Positions 57,728-64,000 of a stretch of DNA of 64,000 bases are shown one piece after another. This stretch comes from Cymodocea nodosa. Its lineage: Eukaryota; Streptophyta; Magnoliopsida; Alismatales; Cymodoceaceae. Each line of letters starts with the position of its first letter. The stretch's first letter is position 1. The stretch is from assembly GCA_036874045.1 (NCBI GenBank), contig CM072341.1, forward strand, positions 7,204,501 to 7,268,500. The letters run 5' to 3'. Both the position numbers and the translations under genes were made by a program. The notes beneath the pieces are model-generated. The model did no database searches, had not been told where the DNA came from, and was given only the letters and a program-made list of their open reading frames with translations.

Positions 57728-59911
57728 ATGGATATTGGAAATGGTAATTTTTCTTTATATGAAGGCCAAAATCTTAATCATCTTCCTTTATTTGATGGAA
57801 TACATTTTGAATATTGGAAATATAAGATGACTGTTTTTCTTCAAAGTATAGATCATAAGTTGTGGTTCATGATTTCTAAACCATATACTCCATTATCTAC
57901 CCCTTATAATACTTGGACAATTACTGAAAAAGAAAATGAATCTCTGAATGCTAAGGGCTTAAATATTTTATTTTGTGCATTGAGTTATGAACAGTTCAGT
58001 AAAGTGTCAGCATATAAATCTGCTTATGAGGTGTGGCATGCATTAGAAGTTTCACATGAAGGTACTTCTCAAGTTAAAGAGACTAAAATAAACATGTTGA
58101 TTCATAAGTATGAACTCTTTAAGATGCATGAAGATGAAAGTATTTCTGAGATGTTTTCTAGATTTCTTGATATCATAAACTCTTTAAAATGCTTAGGAAA
58201 GAATTTTGAACAGAAGGGTTTGGTGAGAAAAATTCTCAGATCCCTAAGTTCTAAATGGTCTCAGAAAGTAACATCAATTGAGGAATCACGAGATTTAAAT
58301 GTTTATACCATGAATGAACTTATAGGAAACTTAAGAGCTTATGAAGTTCAATTAAATGAATCACTGAGTCACAACAAACCAAAAATGAAGAAGGAAATAA
58401 CCTTCGAAATTAATTCAGATTTTGATATATCTACTGATTCTGACGAGGATTTGATTTTACTGACTAAGAAATTCAAGAAAGTATGGAAAGCTAGGAAACA
58501 ACAAAGGAACATAAATGACAAACTCTCAACGTCAAAATCACTAACTGACAAGAATTCTTCATCCAGAAAGTATGTATGTTACAACTGTAAGAAACCTGGA
58601 CAACTTTCTCTAGATTGTCCTATAAGGAAAAATGAAAAGCAAAGTAGGACAAATCAGAAGAAGATGGCTCAGAAAACTCAAAAAAAGTTTTACAAGAAAA
58701 AGGCTTTGAGGGTCACTTGGGATGACATGTCTGAAGAGTTTGAATCTGAGGAATCATCATCAAAATCTTCACATTCAGAAGGAGAACAAGAGTTAGAAGA
58801 TGTTGCTCATGTGTGCTTCGTGGCAGATGAGTCTGAGGCAATATCTGATCTTGAAAGTCATTTAGATTTTAACTTTGATGAATTATTATGTGCTTATCAT
58901 GCATTATTACAAAAACTTAAAGTTTGTAAATTGGAAAATAAGAATATTAGAAACTCTTTATCCATTGTGGAAGAAGAAAATTGTTTCATGTCTACTACTT
59001 TAGAAAAGTTTAAATGTGATAATGAAAATCATGCTAGAGATTTGCATAAATTTGGATTTAATGAATGTGTCTTGCATGAACAAATACAGAATATAAATGC
59101 TGAAAAATTAATGATAGAATCTAAAAATGAAATGTTGAGAAACAATGTAAATGAACTTGAATTAGAGATAGATAAATTAAAACTGAGAGAGCTAGATTTA
59201 AATTCTACCATTGAGAAATGGAATTTAAGTCAAACTAAGTTAGACAAACTAACTAGTACCCCTACAGTGTTAAGTAAATTTGGCTTAGGATTTGATTATC
59301 CTGAATCACAAGCCAATAAAGGATTTGTTAGTTGCAGTTCAAGTAAATCTAAGACTAAAATTCCTTTTATCATGAAACAAGATAATAAATATGTAGAAGT
59401 AGGTACTTCAAGGGATGAATCATGCAGTAATAATAAAAATCAATGTGATTTGTCAAATTGTACTTTTAACATGACTATTAATGTTTCTAAAAATCTTGTT
59501 TATTGTTCTGAAAATTTAGTTTCTAATGTCCCTAAAATTTCAGACAATTGTAGTAAACTGAAAATTCATAAACCCAAGCATGTAATTCAAAACACTAGTG
59601 TTAGACCAATTACTCATTCTGCATGTGATAAATCTGAAAATTCTTGTGTAGAAAAAGATTTTGTATGTACGGAAAATGTTAATACTAGTACAAAATCTTG
59701 GTATGAACTCATTGAAATGTATGAGCATGACCAAAATAAATTAACATCTGATAAAAATCGGTTTGGTCTTGATTATACTACACTTGAAAATAAAAAGAAT
59801 GATTATAAGAGCAATAATGCTATAAGTAAGTATGATGTTAAAAATAAGTCTATAGTACTTACAACTAATATGAATGTAAATGATAATGTTAAACTATTTT
59901 TAAACAAATAG
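57728..59911 (+). CDS. Gag of the Sirevirus-like copia, reading frame uninterrupted
   Basis: 727 codons from ATGGATATTGG. Residues 10-250 form the gag core (LFDGIHFEYWKYKMTVFLQS, AKGLNILFCALSYEQFSKVS, YELFKMHEDESISEMFSRFL, KILRSLSSKWSQKVTSIEES, LIGNLRAYEVQLNE). A Lys/Ser-rich stretch and a zinc-knuckle region (residues about 283-296, CYNCKKPG) follow. The second half is long, Glu/Asn/Lys-rich and coiled (about residues 385-520: QKLKVCKLENKNIRNSL, NNVNELELEIDKLKLRELDL). The extended coiled gag is a mark of Sireviruses and fits their long LTRs. It starts 200 bases after the primer site. The frame looks whole although the element is broken. Confidence 0.85.
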   Translation: MDIGNGNFSLYEGQNLNHLPLFDGIHFEYWKYKMTVFLQSIDHKLWFMISKPYTPLSTPYNTWTITEKENESLNAKGLNILFCALSYEQFSKVSAYKSAYEVWHALEVSHEGTSQVKETKINMLIHKYELFKMHEDESISEMFSRFLDIINSLKCLGKNFEQKGLVRKILRSLSSKWSQKVTSIEESRDLNVYTMNELIGNLRAYEVQLNESLSHNKPKMKKEITFEINSDFDISTDSDEDLILLTKKFKKVWKARKQQRNINDKLSTSKSLTDKNSSSRKYVCYNCKKPGQLSLDCPIRKNEKQSRTNQKKMAQKTQKKFYKKKALRVTWDDMSEEFESEESSSKSSHSEGEQELEDVAHVCFVADESEAISDLESHLDFNFDELLCAYHALLQKLKVCKLENKNIRNSLSIVEEENCFMSTTLEKFKCDNENHARDLHKFGFNECVLHEQIQNINAEKLMIESKNEMLRNNVNELELEIDKLKLRELDLNSTIEKWNLSQTKLDKLTSTPTVLSKFGLGFDYPESQANKGFVSCSSSKSKTKIPFIMKQDNKYVEVGTSRDESCSNNKNQCDLSNCTFNMTINVSKNLVYCSENLVSNVPKISDNCSKLKIHKPKHVIQNTSVRPITHSACDKSENSCVEKDFVCTENVNTSTKSWYELIEMYEHDQNKLTSDKNRFGLDYTTLENKKNDYKSNNAISKYDVKNKSIVLTTNMNVNDNVKLFLNK

Positions 59912-59983
59912 AAGAAATATGCATTTAATGAACTTGGTCCTCAACAACATTGGGTACCAAGAAAAAGTTTTTCTTAATTTGTT

Positions 59984-61424
59984 TTGCAGGAGAAAACAAC
60001 ATCAAAATGGATCTTGAACAGTGGAGCGTCAAGTCACATGACCGAACAGAAAAGTATACTAAAAAATTTTACAAATACCATGAAAGAGAGTGTAACATTT
60101 GGAAACAAAAGCAAAGATAAAATCATAGGTATGGGCAATGTTCAAATAACTTCGACTTGTGTTATTTCGAATGTACTATATGTAGAAAACCTAGGATTTA
60201 ATTTGCTGAGTGTTATAAAACTAACTGAAAATGGATATTATGTAGTGTTTGAAGATAATGTATGCAAAATTATTGATAAAAATACAGATGAAATTAAGTT
60301 TATTGCTAAAAGAAAAGGTTCTGTATGTATTTTATCTTTACCTTTTGGTGCAGTTGATTTAAATTCATGTTTGCTAGCTGAAACTAGTGATGCATATCTG
60401 TGGCATAGAAGGATTGGGCATATAAATATGAAACTATTACATAAACTATCTAGAAAACATTTAGTGAGAGGTTTACCGAAGATTAAATACTCAAAGGACT
60501 TTATGTGTGATGCATGTGAGTTAGGTAAACTTCATAAAAACTCTTTTAAATCTAAAATTGATATTTCAAGCAAGAGAGTCTTAGAACTTATACATATGGA
60601 TCTATTTGGACCAACAAGAATCATGAGTCTTGGTGGTAAACGGTATGTATTTGTTTTAGTAGATAACTTCTCTAGATACACTTGGGTATATTTTCTAGCA
60701 TCTGAGATAGAAGTTTTCGAAAAGTTTAAAATGTTTTGTAATTTTGTTCAAAATGAACAAAGTGTCTCTATTCAAAAACTCAGGAGTGATCATGATACAG
60801 AATTTGATAATGATCAAATGAATAATTATTGTAATAAGCATGACATTGATCATAGATTTTCTTTTCTAAGAGCACTGTCTCAAAATGGTGTTGTTGATAG
60901 AAAGAATAGAACACTTCAGGAAATGGCTAGAACTATGTTGAATGAACATAAGTTACCTCAAAATCTTTGGGCTGAAGTAGTGAATACAACTTGTTATGTT
61001 ATTAACAGAAGTCACTTAAGATCTTGTGTTAATAAAACTCCTTTTGAAATTATGTTTAATAGGGTTCCAAAAATTTCTTATATGAAACCATTTGGCTGCA
61101 AGTGTTTTATTCTTAATACTAAGGATAAAAGGGATAAATTTCAACCCAAAGCGGATGAAGGAATTTTTGTAGGTTACTCTACTAGAAGTAAAGCCTATAG
61201 AGTATATAACAAGACTTCTAGGACTATTGAAGAAACCCTCCATGTAAGCTTCAATGAAAATTCTTTTAGAGAATCTCAATCTAAAGCTGATAATGATGAT
61301 TTGATCAATTTTCCAAAAGAACTAGAGATCAATTGAGAGATTAAAGATTTATCTGAAAAAATCAAAAATATGAACTTAAATGATCAAACTAATGATGAAA
61401 GTGATGTACTGTATGAAAATTTTT
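59984..61424 (+). pseudogene. Protease and integrase of the Sirevirus-like copia, cut off by repeat X (fossil)
   Basis: Protease region at the start (KWILNSGASSHMTEQ; LGFNLLSVIKLTENGYYVVF), integrase zinc finger (WHRRIGHINMKLLHKL, CDACELGKLHKNSFKS; about 60400-60560) and core (VLELIHMDLFGPTRIMSLGG, VFVLVDNFSRYTWVYFL, LRSDHDTEFDN, RTLQEMARTMLNEHKLPQN; to about 61000). Then comes the conserved copia stretch FGCKCFILNTKDKRDKF and GIFVGYSTRSKAYRVYNKTS. RT and RNase H, which should follow, are not in the window because repeat X begins near 61425. In this family gag and pol can be joined by recoding. Confidence 0.82.
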
Positions 61425-64000
61425 TGTATTTAGAATTAAAACACGAAAATCCCAAATTTTACATTTATAAACCGCAAGCGCACGGTACCTATTGTATTAA
61501 GCATATGCAAGAGCGAGTCGATCCACAAGAAGCTTGTCTTAAACGAATTCAAGGAAATAAATGCTTAGCAAAATATTCACATCACTAAAACCATGATAAA
61601 AAAATTTAATTACATATTAATAGGTAATAATTACATAAATACGATAAAGAGTTCAAGTATCATCATAAATCCAAGAAGCTCCTAAGGTTAAACCTTAGGA
61701 AACTCAAGAAAATTAATGAGTTTCGTCTCTGAAATTATAGAAATTAAGCTCTACTTTTAACTCTCCTTACATCCAACCTGGACATTGAAAAATCCAGAGG
61801 AAATATTGGCTGGAAAGATCCTCAAGTTATCTTCAAAATGGCAGTAATTTCATAGACTAAATCATTATAAAAGTCTAGAAGTGTTGTATTTACTGACAGG
61901 GCGCAGAACCGTTTTGTAAACTTTCCAGAAATGCACCTTTGGTGCAAAAATCATAACTCGATCAAAACTCCATGAAATCCGGCGAAATTAAAGGGCTTCG
62001 AACAAAGACTCGTACTACTAATATGAAAAATTAACATAACAGCTTTCCATAAAGTTTGCGGTGCAGGAAACACTAAGGCATCGAGCATTGAAACTGGCAG
62101 CCGAATAGGAATTCAAAACTGCTGCGACCTCTGATAAAACAAATCAAAAACCAACGAAATACATTCTAAAAAAATACAAAAATTACATGACTGTAATCTA
62201 CACGAAATTTCTTACAAAATAGAATCAAGAAACACTAAAAAACTCTACCAAAAGCATCTTTTATGAAAGGAGTAATGTAGGGCAGGATTCTATTTGGCTA
62301 GAATCCGGAACTACAAAAATCCGCTCCCTTCCTAACTTGTTCTCCGAAATCACATAAAATATCTCTACTTATAATAATGATTTCTCCCAACATAGGAATT
62401 GAAAAATCATGTAAAAATATGAACTGGAAAGTGTTTTAAGTTATCTAAAAGTACACGGTGATTTTACAGTCTAAATCATCTTCAATTGAAAATAATATTA
62501 AGCCCTAGTAAGGTGTGCAAAACGATCTTGAAATAATGCAAAACACGCACTCACAGTAAAAACTCGATAACTTTATCAATTCTTCATAAAAATCTATGAA
62601 ATTACTGCTGAACGAAAGTAGACTTATCAATCTAATAAAAACATTTTATAGATATTAAAAACATACTGTATAGAGGGAGAAATCGCATCAGACATTTCCG
62701 TAAAACTACTGATCGAAAATGTGATTTCGAACTAAGAATACACTCTTCGTATAAAATGGAAAAATCAAACCAAACATGCTCGAAAAATTAAACAAAGTAT
62801 ATAGAAAGAATCATCTTTTATTTCTCTACAAAAACGGATTAAGAATCGATGAGAAACATTGAGAAAAACTCGATTTACAAAGAAAACAACACAAGGAAAG
62901 TTCTGTCTTTACAGTAAACGAACACCTTGACTACATGTATTCACATATCTACACGAAAATCATTCATTTTCAGAGGCAAGTTTCATTAAACGAACTAAGA
63001 GTTTTACAACATAAAAATGAAGATTATACTACTAAAAATAAACCTAAACATGCAAAGACATATGCAATACAAAAAACACATCAAACACAATGATAAGACA
63101 CAACATATGCAAACATAATGTTAGTTTTTGGTCAACCTACTCCAAGTTATACCTTTAAATCTCCAGCACCTTAAAGTAAGCTCCTGAAGTTGGCCTCCCT
63201 CACGTCCTCAAGACTCCAACATGGCCTGTCACACCACGTTTTCCTCTTGAAACACTAAGGGGCTTCAAGATTTCACCAAAGGATGAAGGCAACAAGCTTC
63301 CTTCTCATGGACGTCTACCAACCATGCCCTAGTTGGCTCCTTCCTTGCTTTCTCCACGCATATCACCTTCAAACCGGATGAAGAGGCCTCTCCACAAGAG
63401 GTTCCTACTGTCCTCCACGCAAGAAAGTTGTACACCGAAGAAGAAGGGGAGTTGCACCTAACAAAATCACCTTCTATGCATCCACGTCCTTCCTTGGAGC
63501 TTCCACGAACACGCCTCCCTTGGGTCCAACTTGCTCTCTCCACGCACCACCGAAATCAGCAACACCGGAGAGGAAGTGACTTGCTTCCAAGGAGCTTTGG
63601 CCGCCGGTAATCCAAGGAGAAGAAGGAGCCACGTTTTTTCTTGGAGAGGAGAAGACAAAACCTAGTTTTTGGTTGCCCTTCCCTTTAAATAGACTTGGTA
63701 GTTGATCTCTTCCTTGGTAGATCCAACGGTTGAGATTCATCCATCTTATTTTCTTTAGATAACCTTTAAAACTTAAGCAAACAAATTAAAATATAACAAG
63801 AAGAAAACATCTAAGACATCTAAGTAAATAATCACTATTCATTCTCATGATCATTAAGTAAATAATTAACAAAAGGGCTAAGTTGTGCAAATTTAAGTCA
63901 TTAAATCTCATAATCATGCATACTCATGTAAATGCCTATGTGATGATATTTCAATTATAATCGTGCATTATTTAACATTTAAGTCATAAGAAGCACAAAT
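61425..64000 (-). mobile_element. LTR-type repeat, family X, copy 2 (fossil), runs to the window end
   Basis: The plus strand begins TGTATTTAGAATTAAAACAC. About 1.45 kb matches copy 1 (16685-18120), including CACGGTACCTATTGTATTAA and GAGTCGATCCACAAGAAGC. Beyond, a GC-richer block (63160-63660) with short open frames looks like an LTR leader. On the minus strand a TATA-like CTATTTAAAGGG lies at 63681-63692, placing the transcription start just below it. So this is probably most of a long minus-strand LTR whose start is at or beyond the window edge. Open frames at 63265-63740 have no recognisable product. Confidence 0.5.

Larger units (their letters stand above)
18400..61424 (+). mobile_element. 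Sirevirus-like Ty1/copia element, split by a nested gypsy (fossil)
   Basis: The 5' LTR is 18400-19887 plus 57513-57527, with the plus-strand gypsy (19888-57507) inserted 15 bp before the LTR end. The primer site (57530-57541), a long Sirevirus-type gag (57728-59911) and the protease-integrase region (59984-61424) follow. A second X repeat then begins, so RT, RNase H and the 3' LTR are not in the window. It is broken by at least these two insertions. The LTR family is the same as the solo LTR at 6469-8119. Confidence 0.75.

Noticed and set aside
61016-61279. Minus-strand 87-residue ORF
   Set aside because: Antisense of the copia integrase-to-RT linker.
63265-63740. Host gene at the right end
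   Set aside because: Several overlapping frames on both strands, no domain, and a position just downstream of an LTR-type TATA box; better explained as LTR leader.

Overview
This is an AT-rich stretch of a flowering-plant nuclear genome. It is almost entirely transposable elements stacked inside one another. The plant assignment rests on Sirevirus-type and Tnt1-type Ty1/copia elements, Athila-like Ty3/gypsy elements with a tRNA-Asp-type primer site, PIF/Harbinger and hAT DNA transposons, an Au-type SINE, and one host exon that matches the N-terminus of the plant RH6/RH8/RH12 (DDX6/DHH1-type) DEAD-box helicases. The sequence alone does not identify the species.

Left part (1-16.7 kb). A PIF/Harbinger transposon (outer limits 1341-9961) carries decayed Myb/SANT-like and DDE transposase genes. 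A 1.86-kb hAT element landed in its left terminal repeat, and a 1651-bp copia solo LTR landed between its two genes. Then come a stretch with two SINE-type sequences, the lone first coding exon of the helicase on the minus strand (12470-12750) with its GC-richer 5' region, and old relics of an LTR element (13.6-14.6 kb) and of a gypsy downstream module (15.7-16.6 kb).

Right part (16.7-64 kb). A minus-strand LTR of an unnamed family (called X here) is interrupted by a Sirevirus-like copia element whose 5' LTR begins at 18400. A plus-strand gypsy element (19888-57507) inserted 15 bp before the end of that LTR. A second gypsy of the same lineage, on the minus strand (22996-38282), and a young Tnt1-like copia (38331-43642) both lie inside the first gypsy. 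A copia solo LTR (54583-56116) sits in its 3' LTR. After 57507 the Sirevirus-like element resumes with primer site, long gag and protease-integrase, until a second X LTR cuts it at about 61425.

The most unusual content is the gypsy lineage. Both copies, on opposite strands, show the same order: LTR, primer site, zinc-knuckle gag part, protease, RT/RNase H, integrase, acidic ORF plus 'putative plant transposon protein' domain, an internal TATA-like leader, the gag capsid-type domain, a captured F-box/F-box-associated gene, polypurine tract, LTR. The gag capsid region is thus downstream of integrase and next to a host-type ubiquitin-ligase adaptor. In addition, the U3 part of one gypsy LTR shares about 260 bp with the U3 of the Sirevirus-like copia LTRs, as if a regulatory block had passed between superfamilies. 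All LTR elements here are treated as fossils; most are visibly broken.
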